Shown: positions 35,145-42,682 of the stretch, one piece after another
Position numbering within the stretch: the stretch's first letter is position 1
Layout of the letters: every line of letters begins with the position of its first letter
From: Acidobacteriota bacterium
GTDB lineage: Bacteria; Acidobacteriota; Blastocatellia; Pyrinomonadales; Pyrinomonadaceae
Direction of reading: 5' to 3'
Length of the DNA: 64,000 nucleotides
Assembly: GCA_029781855.1 (NCBI GenBank)
Contig: JAKOVX010000025.1
Location: 34,927-98,926 of the forward strand
Notes under the pieces: model-generated
Told to the model about the DNA's origin: nothing
What the model saw: only the letters and a program-made list of their open reading frames with translations
Databases searched by the model: none
Program-made: the position numbers and the translations under genes

Positions 35145-35381
35145 ATGAAAAGCATCATTGTCTTGTTTGTAACAATGCTTTTTTTGCGGCCAGCGCGTTT
35201 CAGCGTTTCAGGGGCGATTGACTGACGCGAAGGGAAAGCGGGAACGTCGTATCCGACAGTTAAGAAGATCACGGGAAACAGCTCCTGCGTGACCGACATC
35301 GTGAAACCGGGAGAAGGCCAAAACGCAATGGCCCGGAGCCTTGCCGATCGGGCAGCCGTGAAACGGTGCAGAAAACCTTGA
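35145..35381 (+). pseudogene. decayed copy of the small secreted protein gene
   Basis: An ATG at 35145 opens a signal-peptide-like start (MKSIIVLFVTMLFL) that stops early (TGA). In another frame from about 35250 the sequence reads SYPTVKKITGNSSCVTDIV then KPGEGQNAMARSLADRA and ends at TGA (35379-35381). This matches the C-terminal third of the protein at 32613-33134 (KITGTNACVTDIV ... QNARARSLADRAS). The middle of the gene is missing, so it is a deletion and frameshift remnant. It lies between the cytolysin gene and the gene that shares its N-terminal domain. Confidence 0.75.
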
Positions 35382-35411
35382 TAAATTGGTTACGAATCGG
35401 AGGCGAATAGT

Positions 35412-36284
35412 ATGAATATCGCGTCGCAAATAAATATTGGCTGGACAAGATATGTCGTCGCATTGCTATTGACGTGTTTGATGTTTAGCGTGGGTGCGAT
35501 GGCGCAGACAGGTGCAAACAAGCCGTTGGATGACGAGGCCGCTGCTACAATGGTCGACGAACTAAAGGACGGACTTTCAGATGTGATCGAGGACCCGCAG
35601 TTAACGGCGATCACGACAAAATGGGATGCTCGGAAAGATCTATCAGGGAAAACAAAAGCTGCGATCCTCAAGCTGCTCTTTGCCGACGTCAAATCGGTCG
35701 TGAAGGACAAAGAAACTCAGGACAAAGTTTGGGCATCGTGGGCAGGGGACAACGGCGAAAACTCGGAACCCGAGCCGGCGTCGACGCCAACATCAAAGCA
35801 GCCAATTGCCCAAAACTGCGTTAGCGGAACTGTTGCCGGTCCGGACGGGTCATGCGTACCGAAAGCGAAGGCACAAACCACCGATCTCGCCGGCACCTGG
35901 ATCTTAAATAAAACAACCAGCAAATTGAACGAACAGTTTGACATGGCGCCAAATGAGATCACCGTTGTGCAAGGCCCTAACGATCTTATAGTGGAGAGGC
36001 ATTCACGCTTTCAGGATAAGGAGTTTATCGTCAAAGACAAATTCACACTTGATGGTAAAGAATCTATCAATCCGGGATGGCAGGATTCTCAGAAAAGTTC
36101 GACTGCAGTTTGGTCCGACGATAAAAGTTCACTGATCATAACCAGTCGAGTCCCGATGGGTGACAACGGTGATATGACCATTGTTGAAGTCTACCGCTTG
36201 AAAGATGGACACCTTATCATCCAAACAAGATCTTCGTCATCGTTTGGCGAAAAATCCGATGTGCTGGTTTTCGACAAGAAGTGA
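35412..36284 (+). CDS. secreted protein sharing the cytolysin N-terminal domain
   Basis: 290 residues with a signal peptide (WTRYVVALLLTCLMFSVGAMA). Residues 38-111 match the domain before the cytolysin fold: VDELKDGLSDVIED, KWDARKDLSGKT, LLFADVKSVVKD and KVWASW. A linker with a Cys pair (NCVSGTVAGPDGSCVP) follows, then a ~130-residue beta domain starting LAGTWILNKTTSKLNEQF and ending with VYRLKDGHLIIQTRSSSSFG, of the lipocalin-like 'GTW.LN' type common in exported acidobacterial proteins. It may be a partner, inhibitor or chaperone of the cytolysin, which is inference from the shared domain and proximity. Confidence 0.78.
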   Translation: MNIASQINIGWTRYVVALLLTCLMFSVGAMAQTGANKPLDDEAAATMVDELKDGLSDVIEDPQLTAITTKWDARKDLSGKTKAAILKLLFADVKSVVKDKETQDKVWASWAGDNGENSEPEPASTPTSKQPIAQNCVSGTVAGPDGSCVPKAKAQTTDLAGTWILNKTTSKLNEQFDMAPNEITVVQGPNDLIVERHSRFQDKEFIVKDKFTLDGKESINPGWQDSQKSSTAVWSDDKSSLIITSRVPMGDNGDMTIVEVYRLKDGHLIIQTRSSSSFGEKSDVLVFDKK

Positions 36285-36443
36285 TCATTTGAATGTGAGC
36301 TCGTATCTATCGAACATTCGCCGACAGAGCGGCCGCCGATCTCTGCTCAGCTCGACAGATAACTAGCAATGGGGCCGAACATCCTTTATCATTCAAATGT
36401 TATATTTCTGTAGTAATAATATTCACAAAAAGGACATAGGAAA

Positions 36444-38300
36444 TTGGAACCTACCGACACCAGAGACCCCGAATATTTTCATAAGGTAATCGATTGCCAG
36501 TACGCCTGTCCGGCGCATACGCCGGTGCCGGAATACATCAGGCTGATCGCCGAGGGTAAATACACCGAGGCGTACATGATCAACTGGGATTCGAATGTGT
36601 TTCCCGGCGTGCTGGGGCGAACGTGCGACCGTCCGTGCGAACCGGCGTGCCGACGGGGACGACTCGAGCAAGAACCGGTCGCCATTTGCCGCTTGAAACG
36701 CGTTGCGGCGGACAATCGGGACGACGTCATCCCGTACATGCCGCAGGGGCCGTTCAAATCGAACGGCAAAAAGGTCGCCCTGATCGGCGGCGGGCCGGCG
36801 AGCTTGACGGTCGCCCGCGATCTGGCACCGCTCGGCTACGAGGTACATCTTTTTGACGAGCAGAAGCTTGGAGGCGGATTCATGCGTTCGCAGATTCCGG
36901 CGTTTCGCCTGCCCGAACGCGTCCTCAACGAAGAGGTCGACTACATACTCCGGCTCGGGATCCACACGCATTTTGAACATTACGTCGAGTCCTTGAAATG
37001 GGTGCTCGAGCAGGATTACGACGCCGTGTTTGTCGGCACGGGAGCTCCGCGGGGCCGCGATCTGCCGAAACTGCCCGGACGCCAGGAAGGCGACGCCAAC
37101 ATTCACATCGGCATCAATTGGCTCGGCAGCGTTGCCTTCGAGCATACGCACTCGATCGGCAAGACCGTCATCGTGCTCGGCGGCGGAAACACGGCGATGG
37201 ACTGCTGCCGGACGGCACGCCGTCTCGGCGGCCAGGACGTCAAGGTCATCGTCCGTTCGCCGTTTGCGACGATGAAGGCGTCTCCGTGGGAAAAAGAGGA
37301 CGCCCAGCACGAGGACATCCCGATCATCGACAACCACGTGCCGAAATCGTTCGTCATCGAGAATGGCAGGCTTTACGGAATGACCTTCGAAAAGGTCGAG
37401 GCCGTCTATGACGAGAACGGCAAGCGAAGCCTCGTACCGACAGGCGAACCGGACGTGTTTTATCCGGCGGACGACGTCCTGATCGCCGTCGGCCAGGAAA
37501 ACAGTTTCCCGTGGATCGAACGCGACCTCGGCGTTGAGTTCGACGAGTGGGAGATGCCGAAAGTCGACCGCAAGACGTTCCAGTCGACGCATCCGAAGGT
37601 GTTCTTCGGCGGCGATGCGGCTTTCGGCCCCGAGAACGTGATCACCGCCGTCGCCCATGGCCACCAGGCAGCCGTTTCGATCGACCTGCTCTGCCAGGGC
37701 AAGGACCTCAAAGCCGAACGCCTGTCGCCCAGCGTCAACCTTTATTCGATGAAGATGGGCATCCACGAATGGGCTTACGACAGCGCCGTCGCCAGCGACC
37801 AGCGATACGTCGTACCGCAGGCGCCGAAGGACATCACGCTCAAGAACCGCAAGCAGGAGGTCGAGCTCGGGTTCGACGCGATCGCCGGCTACAAGGAGGC
37901 CGAACGCTGCCTGAATTGCGACGTGCAGACGGTCTTTAACGCCCCGAAATGCATCGAATGCGACGCGTGCGTGGACGTCTGCCCGACGAGCTGCATCACC
38001 TTTACGCCGTTCGATCTCGGGGCCGGCGACGAGAGCGGCCTTCGCTCGCTTACAAAAGTCCCCGCCGCCAATCTCAAACAGGACCTCTACGTCCAGGACG
38101 GCCTCAAAACCGGCCGCATCATGGTCAAGGACGAAGACGTCTGCCTCCACTGCGGCCTCTGCGCCGAACGCTGCCCCACCGCCGCCTGGGACATGCAGGC
38201 TTTCTGGTACAACGTCACTAAAGCCGGCACCATCAAGTACGGCCCGACCGTCGTCGGCAATTTCGTCCAGATCACGAGGAATGGAAATGGTGCGGTCTAG
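36444..38300 (+). CDS. FAD/NAD(P) oxidoreductase with ferredoxin domains (glutamate-synthase-beta-like)
   Basis: 618 residues from a TTG at 36444 with AGGA upstream. The N-terminal Cys domain (CQYACPAHTPVPEY ... CDRPCEPACRRG) is that of the glutamate synthase small subunit. An FAD fold follows (KVALIGGGPASLTVARDL), then an NAD(P) fold (VLGGGNTAMDCCRTARRL) and GGDAAFGPENVITAVAHGHQ. The C-terminus has two [4Fe-4S] sites: CIECDACVDVCP and CLHCGLCAERCP. Such proteins pass electrons between NAD(P)H and ferredoxin-type carriers. It may serve the 2-oxoacid oxidoreductase at 45555-49564, from which it is separated by about 7 kb of accessory DNA. Confidence 0.9.
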   Translation: MEPTDTRDPEYFHKVIDCQYACPAHTPVPEYIRLIAEGKYTEAYMINWDSNVFPGVLGRTCDRPCEPACRRGRLEQEPVAICRLKRVAADNRDDVIPYMPQGPFKSNGKKVALIGGGPASLTVARDLAPLGYEVHLFDEQKLGGGFMRSQIPAFRLPERVLNEEVDYILRLGIHTHFEHYVESLKWVLEQDYDAVFVGTGAPRGRDLPKLPGRQEGDANIHIGINWLGSVAFEHTHSIGKTVIVLGGGNTAMDCCRTARRLGGQDVKVIVRSPFATMKASPWEKEDAQHEDIPIIDNHVPKSFVIENGRLYGMTFEKVEAVYDENGKRSLVPTGEPDVFYPADDVLIAVGQENSFPWIERDLGVEFDEWEMPKVDRKTFQSTHPKVFFGGDAAFGPENVITAVAHGHQAAVSIDLLCQGKDLKAERLSPSVNLYSMKMGIHEWAYDSAVASDQRYVVPQAPKDITLKNRKQEVELGFDAIAGYKEAERCLNCDVQTVFNAPKCIECDACVDVCPTSCITFTPFDLGAGDESGLRSLTKVPAANLKQDLYVQDGLKTGRIMVKDEDVCLHCGLCAERCPTAAWDMQAFWYNVTKAGTIKYGPTVVGNFVQITRNGNGAV

Positions 38301-38348
38301 TTCTACGTTGAGTGAAGTGTGGGTGCTTCGATACTGGTAGAAACTTTA

Positions 38349-38819
38349 ATGAATAAGCATTTGCGGATCCTCGGTGTGTATGTCGCGGTCGTGGCCGTTG
38401 CCCACATCTGCCTGTATGTCGTTCTAAACGTCCTCTCGGATCGGTTCGGCTGGCTCTTTTATTTCGATACTCGGATCGGCTTCTTCTTTCTGGAGACGGT
38501 GATCAAACATTCAGAAGGAACACCGCCAGCGCAAACAGCATGGCTAATCGAGATTGGCGAGTTGATATTGGGCATATTCATGATCCTGGGTAGAAATCTA
38601 CTGAAGCCCTATGTCGTCGTCGAATCGATCCTTACGATTCCGTACCTGCTTTTCTTTTTACTGATCGTGGCCGTAGGGATGAGTGCCAATCATGGGTTTT
38701 CACCGGCTGAACTGCTTCTGCCGTCGCTGACGGTTGTGGTAGCCTGCGTAGTCCCGTTGGCTTACGCATTTTGGATTCTCTGGCGATTCCGAGCCAAGGG
38801 CGGCCTTTCGATAGCATGA
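38349..38819 (+). CDS. hypothetical integral membrane protein
   Basis: The ATG at 38349 (MNKHLRILGVYVAVVAVAHI) gives 156 residues; the in-frame start at 38319 adds ten unlikely residues. Four hydrophobic helices are visible (near 7-27, 60-77, 84-103 and 116-138). No conserved catalytic motif or family is recognised. Its stop is next to the 21-bp repeat region. It is not evidently linked in function to the oxidoreductase before it. Confidence 0.62.
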   Translation: MNKHLRILGVYVAVVAVAHICLYVVLNVLSDRFGWLFYFDTRIGFFFLETVIKHSEGTPPAQTAWLIEIGELILGIFMILGRNLLKPYVVVESILTIPYLLFFLLIVAVGMSANHGFSPAELLLPSLTVVVACVVPLAYAFWILWRFRAKGGLSIA

Positions 38820-38872
38820 TTGGACCCTACGCGGCGGACGAGAATTGAGCTCGAGGCGCGTAAATCGCACCC

Positions 38873-39059
38873 GAAGCCTGAAAAGTCTCTCACGAAGGGC
38901 AAAAAGTTCGAGACGAAGCGTAAAAAGTGCCTCACGAAGGCCGAAAAGTTTGAGTTGAAGCCTGAAAAGTTCCGTTCGAAGCCCGAAAAGGTTAATTCGA
39001 AGGCTGAAGAGTTCGAGTCGATCGCACATAATTGCCGTTCGACGGTACAAAAGCCTGAG
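38873..39059. repeat. 21-bp tandem repeat, eight units plus a partial one, open on both strands
   Basis: Units of 21 bp with consensus GAAG-CCTGAAAAGTT-NNNTC run from 38873 to 39040, with a partial ninth unit to 39059. On the plus strand a TTG-started frame (38820-39065) gives seven-residue units such as KPEKFRS and KAEKFEL. On the minus strand a frame (39086 to 38700) gives LFALRER, LFTLRLE and LFGLRTE units. Neither frame has a convincing start signal. I treat the array as a repeat and do not claim a gene. Confidence 0.8.
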
Positions 39060-39089
39060 TTTTAGGCCCCGGTCGCGGAGCGACAAACG

Positions 39090-39300
39090 AATTTAGCCGT
39101 GGACGTTTGTCCACGGGACGATGCGAAAACGCGGTTCTCGTCGCGTAGCGACGGTTGAATAATCATCGCGGCGGAATTCAATTGTCGCTACGCGACAACA
39201 ACGTTTTCGAAATGTTTCCGTGCGCAAACGCCCACCGTGCGCAAACGCCCACCGTGGACAAACGTCCACGGCTAATTTCTATCTGCCGCTACGCGGCGAA
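39090..39300. repeat. REP-type hairpins upstream of the transposase
   Basis: CCGTGGAC-GTTT-GTCCACGG (39097-39116) and its inverted copy (39252-39271, loop AAAC) bracket GTCGC-GTA-GCGAC (39140-39152), TTGTCGC-TAC-GCGACAA (39182-39198) and GCCGC-TAC-GCGGC (39285-39297). Three direct 17-bp units beginning CGTGCGCAAACG lie at 39219-39269, the third merging into the inverted copy. Confidence 0.8.
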
Positions 39301-39323
39301 GACCGGAAGATTTCAAATACCTG

Positions 39324-39776
39324 ATGGCGAATACATATTCCAATCTCTTCTACCACATCGTTTTCTCGACAAAAGGCCGCAAAAACCTGATCGACCGCGA
39401 CATCGAACAACGCGTCTGGGCATACATCGGCGGGATCGCAGGGCATCACGAGATCGTCGCAGTTCAGGTCGGCGGAATCGAAAATCACATTCATGTCCTG
39501 ATCATGGCTAAGCCCAAGTTCGCCCCGAGCCAGATCGTTCAGTGGATAAAGGGCGAGTCGTCGAGATGGATACATGAGACGTTTCCCAACCTGAGATCGT
39601 TCGAATGGCAGGATGGTTTCGGAGTTTTTAGTGTGAGCAAATCAAATGTTCCCGAGGTCGTTGAGTACATCAAGAACCAGCGTGAGCATCACGCAAAGCA
39701 AACATTCGAGGATGAATACGTTTCGTTGTTACGCTTGCACGGTGTAGATTACGATGAAAGGTATGTTTTCGATTGA
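39324..39776 (+). mobile_element. tnpA: REP-associated / IS200-like Y1 transposase
   Basis: 150 residues, full length for the Y1_Tnp (HUH) family. The opening SNLFYHIVFSTKGRKNLI, the metal-binding ENHIHVLIM (HIH), and VVEYIKNQREHHAKQTFEDEY with the catalytic Tyr in VEYIKNQ are all present, so it could be active. It is flanked on both sides by palindromes (39097-39297 and 39784-39838), as in RAYT transposases that mobilise REP sequences. No accessory tnpB gene is present. It lies in the most rearranged part of the window. Confidence 0.92.
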
Positions 39777-39783
39777 TCTATTC

Positions 39784-39838
39784 GTCGCTACGCGTCGAGC
39801 GACAATTGTTCCGGTTTTCCGTGGGTTGAAACCCACGG
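39784..39838. repeat. REP-type hairpins downstream of the transposase
   Basis: GTCGCT (39784-39789) can pair with AGCGAC (39798-39803), and CCGTGGGT-TGAA-ACCCACGG (39819-39838) is a perfect 8-bp stem. The stem bases CCGTGG are shared with the upstream hairpins. Confidence 0.75.
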
Positions 39839-39874
39839 CAAAATTCGTTGGGCCGCTAGGCAGCTGAAGAACTT

Positions 39875-40207
39875 ATGAAACCCAGCACAAAACGGATCAT
39901 TCTTCGTGTTGTTCACCTTTTGGCGGTGATACCGGTGCTTGGGTACGTCTATCAGCCTGTGGCCGAGGTCGCCGAGTACCAGCGATTCACGCAGACGGTT
40001 TTTATACCGGTGGCGATCCTGACGGGCTATTGGATGTATATGGGCGTTGTGTGGGCGATCATCGGCGTGGCGTCGTGGGTCGGGTTGAACTACTTCCTGC
40101 CGTCCAACATGGGCTTTGGCATCGCGCTGCTTGCTCAGATCGCGATATTCGTTGCACGATTTGTTTTGAAAAAGATGCAAAAGAAGCCGGCGGCTGCAGT
40201 TGAGTAG
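39875..40207 (+). CDS. hypothetical small membrane protein
   Basis: 110 residues with three hydrophobic segments (about 9-27, 42-62 and 66-95) and a basic tail (KKMQKKPAAAVE). The N-terminus MKPSTKRIILRVVHLLAVIP is consistent with membrane insertion. No family was recognised. It stands between the transposase hairpins and a palindromic repeat. Confidence 0.62.
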   Translation: MKPSTKRIILRVVHLLAVIPVLGYVYQPVAEVAEYQRFTQTVFIPVAILTGYWMYMGVVWAIIGVASWVGLNYFLPSNMGFGIALLAQIAIFVARFVLKKMQKKPAAAVE

Positions 40208-40229
40208 CGGGCTTTTTTAATCTGGAGAT

Positions 40230-40299
40230 TTGGCTTAAAGTTGGCTTAAGCCAGTGAACTCATAATTCGCAAACCTCCAGCTAAAGCTGGAGGCAATTC
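40230..40299. repeat. palindromic element, partial copy B
   Basis: TGGCTTAAGCCA (from about 40241) and the 8-bp stem CCTCCAGC / GCTGGAGG around TAAA (40274-40293), followed by CAATTC, match two of the three hairpins of the copies at 30423 and 41804. It ends 15 nt before the DUF2200 start. Confidence 0.7.
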
Positions 40300-40313
40300 A
40301 TAGGAAAAGATCG

Positions 40314-40670
40314 ATGAAACCCGAAAAAGTTTACGCACTGATATTCGCGAGCGTTTATCCGCACTATGTGAAAAAAGCGGAGACGAAGGGACGGACCAGG
40401 GAAGAGCTTGACGAGGTTATCCGCTGGTTGACGGGCTACACGCAAAAAGGCCTGGAAAAGGTCATCGAGAAGCGGAAAACGCTGCAGGAATTCTTCGACG
40501 AAGCCCCTAAGTTCAACCCCAACGCCTCGCTCATCACCGGCACCATTTGCGGCATCCGCGTCGAAAACATCGAAGACCCGCTCATGCAAAAGATCCGCTA
40601 CATGGACAAACTGATCGACGAGCTGGCGAAAGGCAAGAAGATGGAAAAGATCTTGCGGACGGCGGAATGA
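40314..40670 (+). CDS. DUF2200 family protein
   Basis: 118 residues. The sequence [19 protein letters not shown], the segment [18 protein letters not shown], and [20 protein letters not shown] then [18 protein letters not shown] match the DUF2200 family along its full length. The function of the family is unknown. The last 31 nt (encoding MEKILRTAE and stop) reappear at 40887-40917. A palindromic element directly precedes the gene. Confidence 0.88.
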   Translation: MKPEKVYALIFASVYPHYVKKAETKGRTREELDEVIRWLTGYTQKGLEKVIEKRKTLQEFFDEAPKFNPNASLITGTICGIRVENIEDPLMQKIRYMDKLIDELAKGKKMEKILRTAE

Positions 40671-40870
40671 TGAATGCGAAAGACGAGAAAATATGGGGCT
40701 GGAGCGAACGAGTAGCAGGACTTTCGGTAGATGCTCTCGTTGACGCAGGTTTCGTGTCAACGGAAGATTTCGATTCGGCCATAGATATCGTCGCTGAAGA
40801 GATATATATTCGGCTGATCATCGACGATACACCCGAGAAATTCGAGAAGAATCCAACCCGAGAAAACTGA
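40670..40870 (+). CDS. hypothetical 66-residue acidic protein
   Basis: The ATG at 40670 overlaps the DUF2200 stop (ATGATG); an ATG at 40667 is also in frame. The sequence [20 protein letters not shown], then STEDFDSAIDIVAEEIYIRL and DDTPEKFEKN, is acidic and probably helical, with no signal peptide. No family is recognised. It is bracketed by the two copies of the DUF2200 3' end, so it may have arrived as an inserted cassette. Confidence 0.6.
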   Translation: MNAKDEKIWGWSERVAGLSVDALVDAGFVSTEDFDSAIDIVAEEIYIRLIIDDTPEKFEKNPTREN

Positions 40871-40886
40871 TCACGGCGAATGCGAG

Positions 40887-40917
40887 GATGGAAAGGATCT
40901 TGCGGACGGCCGAGTAG
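40887..40917 (+). repeat. duplicated 3' end of the DUF2200 gene
   Basis: 31 bp matching 40640-40670 at about 26 of 31 positions, including the in-frame peptide MERILRTAE and a stop codon. The copies flank the small gene at 40670-40870. Confidence 0.8.
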
Positions 40918-40921
40918 ATTT

Positions 40922-41647
40922 ATGGAAATCACGTGGAAAGACTTGCTCGCCAGAATCCAGGATGACCCGCTTGCCCATTTGGGCGGACTGTCGCCAGAGC
41001 TTCTCTATCCCTACGTTAATGGTTACGATCACGCTCTACGAATTCACTCCAAAAATGGAATTCGAGGCGAGCAAGGATTATGGGATTTCAATCGTTGGTT
41101 CATGTCGCACGCGTACCGCGGCCCCCAAGGTTGGGCTAGTTACTGTGTCTTGTTAACTGATACCGATGAAGAGGCCCTTGATCTCTTCTTCGAGTTTTAC
41201 GGTCTTTTCATCAAGTCAGATTGGAAAAAAGAAGACCCAACTCCGACAGCTGACCGAGATATCGCGATGTCAATGCTTGATCTGCTTAAGTCGGATGCAG
41301 TGCGAACCCGTCCTGCGATGTACTTCGGAAACGATCTCTGGCTTCGCAGCCTTTGGGCGATGTGGAATGGTTATATTTGGGCCGAAAAGGACGCCTCAGT
41401 CGAATCATCACCCGATAATGAAGTATTTGTTGGATTTCAGGAATGGATTAACCAGCGTTTTGAGTTTACTCGTGGTGCGAATTGGGGAAAGGTTTTTGAC
41501 TTCCTGGCATTGAACCACAAAGAAAAAGCATTAGAGAACTTTTTCGACCATTTCGATCTTTATCTTGAAGGTGATCCGCCGGATGCGCGAACGTCTCGAT
41601 TTCAAACTTGGCTAGACGAAGCGTTAGCAAATGCTTTGAAGGAGTAA
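40922..41647 (+). CDS. hypothetical protein with two weakly similar halves
   Basis: The ATG at 40922 (MEITWKDLLARIQDDPLAHL) gives 241 residues. The first half contains ALRIHSKNGIRGEQ and FNRWFMSHAYRGPQGWASYC; the second contains RPAMYFGNDLWLRSLWAMWN and FQEWINQRFEF. Each half ends with an aromatic- and acid-rich stretch (EALDLFFEFYGLFI, then ALENFFDHFDLYLEG), so the two may be related. No signal peptide is visible. No family was recognised; the soluble acidic style resembles some immunity-type proteins, but no toxin is adjacent. Confidence 0.7.
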   Translation: MEITWKDLLARIQDDPLAHLGGLSPELLYPYVNGYDHALRIHSKNGIRGEQGLWDFNRWFMSHAYRGPQGWASYCVLLTDTDEEALDLFFEFYGLFIKSDWKKEDPTPTADRDIAMSMLDLLKSDAVRTRPAMYFGNDLWLRSLWAMWNGYIWAEKDASVESSPDNEVFVGFQEWINQRFEFTRGANWGKVFDFLALNHKEKALENFFDHFDLYLEGDPPDARTSRFQTWLDEALANALKE

Positions 41648-41803
41648 AGAAAGAACGGACGCTGAGGATTTGAGAAAACCTTTCGCCGCGAAGGTTGTGC
41701 TGAATGGTTCTAGCGTACACACCCCCACAATCGCGGAAAAGAAGATCGCCAAGGGTTAGTAGATGGACGAAAACCTACGGAAATGTGCGGATTGAGGCCT
41801 CTT

Positions 41804-41929
41804 GAATTGCCTCCATCTTCAGATGGAGGTACGGGAGAATCCAAAAGTCCCCGGGCTTTAGCCAAATATTCGGCTAAAGCCGGGAACCTGTCACGAGCTG
41901 AATCCTTCAGCTAGAGCTGGACGCAATTT
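41804..41929. repeat. three-hairpin palindromic element (copy C, 126 bp)
   Basis: It starts GAATTGCC and ends GCAATTT. It holds hairpin 1 (41810-41829, CCTCCATCT stem), the conserved middle GGCTTTAGCC ... AATATTCGGCTAAAGCCGGGA (41854-41885), and a weaker hairpin 3 near 41907-41923 (CAGCT / AGCTG). Order and spacing match the copy at 30423-30549. The remainder of 41648-42045 shows nothing else. Confidence 0.8.
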
Positions 41930-42045
41930 ATCAGAAACAGATGACAAAACTGGCTGCCGCGACGTTTGGGGCAATTAACCGGTCTTGCCGCCAAACGGCA
42001 ATAATCGCGGAATGACCCGTCTACCCATTCGGACAAAGATCACAA

Positions 42046-42549
42046 CTACTGCGTCTCGAGCTTTCGCATCGTGATCGTCGTCAGCGGTTTTTTGTCGATG
42101 ATCGAACGGCTGTAGGCGATCCAGAATCCGGCTGACGGGTATCGGACAAGCTTATAAACGCTGCCGTTCTTTTTTGTAACCTTCTCGACCGAGGGGCCAA
42201 ATACGTCTTCAAATTTCGGCGTGTCTGCGTCGTCGTCGGTGTAGATCAGTGCGATAGTGCGGACATTACCCTTGGAGTTTAGGCCGATCTGTGCCGTCTC
42301 GATCTTTGAGAGAGTGTAGACCATGCTGGATTTGTCCGAGGTCGACGGTTTTCCGAGCTTTTCCCGGACCTCGTCCTTCGTCATGCCGATCTTTATGCCT
42401 TTCAGGTCGGTGATTGCCGGGCCGTCCGGCTTGGCGGCGGGCGGATTTCCTTGGGCATTGGCCGAAACCGCAGCGATGACAACGAACGTCAGGATCAAAG
42501 CGGATCTGATCAATGACGGAATTAATGAAGTACGATCGTATTTGTTCAT
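42046..42549 (-). CDS. exported SmpA/OmlA-like (BamE-fold) protein
   Basis: 167 residues with a signal peptide (LIRSALILTFVVIAAVSANA). The mature part opens ITDLKGIKIGMTKDEVREKLGKP, the typical 'G.M...V...LG.P' turn of SmpA/OmlA or BLIP-type domains. The rest (YTLSKIETAQIGLNSKG, RTIALIYTDDD, then FWIAYSRSIIDKKPLTT) is compatible with a small alpha/beta fold. It lacks a lipobox Cys, so it is probably periplasmic and not lipid-anchored. A specific Bam role is not shown. Confidence 0.72.
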   Translation of the reverse strand: MNKYDRTSLIPSLIRSALILTFVVIAAVSANAQGNPPAAKPDGPAITDLKGIKIGMTKDEVREKLGKPSTSDKSSMVYTLSKIETAQIGLNSKGNVRTIALIYTDDDADTPKFEDVFGPSVEKVTKKNGSVYKLVRYPSAGFWIAYSRSIIDKKPLTTITMRKLETQ

Positions 42550-42670
42550 TTCAGCACCTCCTAAAAACGTTCAACACATCAAAGATACCCCAATTTTATG
42601 AATATACGCCATTCTTCACGGTTTTTCGGCGAAAAACGGATACCTCTATCATCCGGACCACAAGACGGTT

Positions 42671-42676
42671 TATAAT
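42671..42676 (+). promoter_or_regulatory. TATAAT -10 element of the glycosyltransferase-like gene
   Basis: A perfect TATAAT ends 7 nt before the ATG at 42683, so transcription would begin at or next to the start codon (leaderless message). No good -35 is visible. Confidence 0.45.
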
Positions 42677-42682
42677 CGAATC

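Noticed and set aside
36423..38150. 575-residue open frame on the minus strand
   Set aside because: It lies opposite the oxidoreductase gene, which has complete FAD, NAD(P) and [4Fe-4S] motifs. The minus frame is Arg/Asp/Val-rich with no motif, as expected for the complement of GC-rich codons.
38820..39065. 81-residue Lys/Glu-rich protein encoded by the 21-bp array
   Set aside because: It has only a TTG start without a ribosome-binding site, and the opposite strand is equally open; kept as a repeat.
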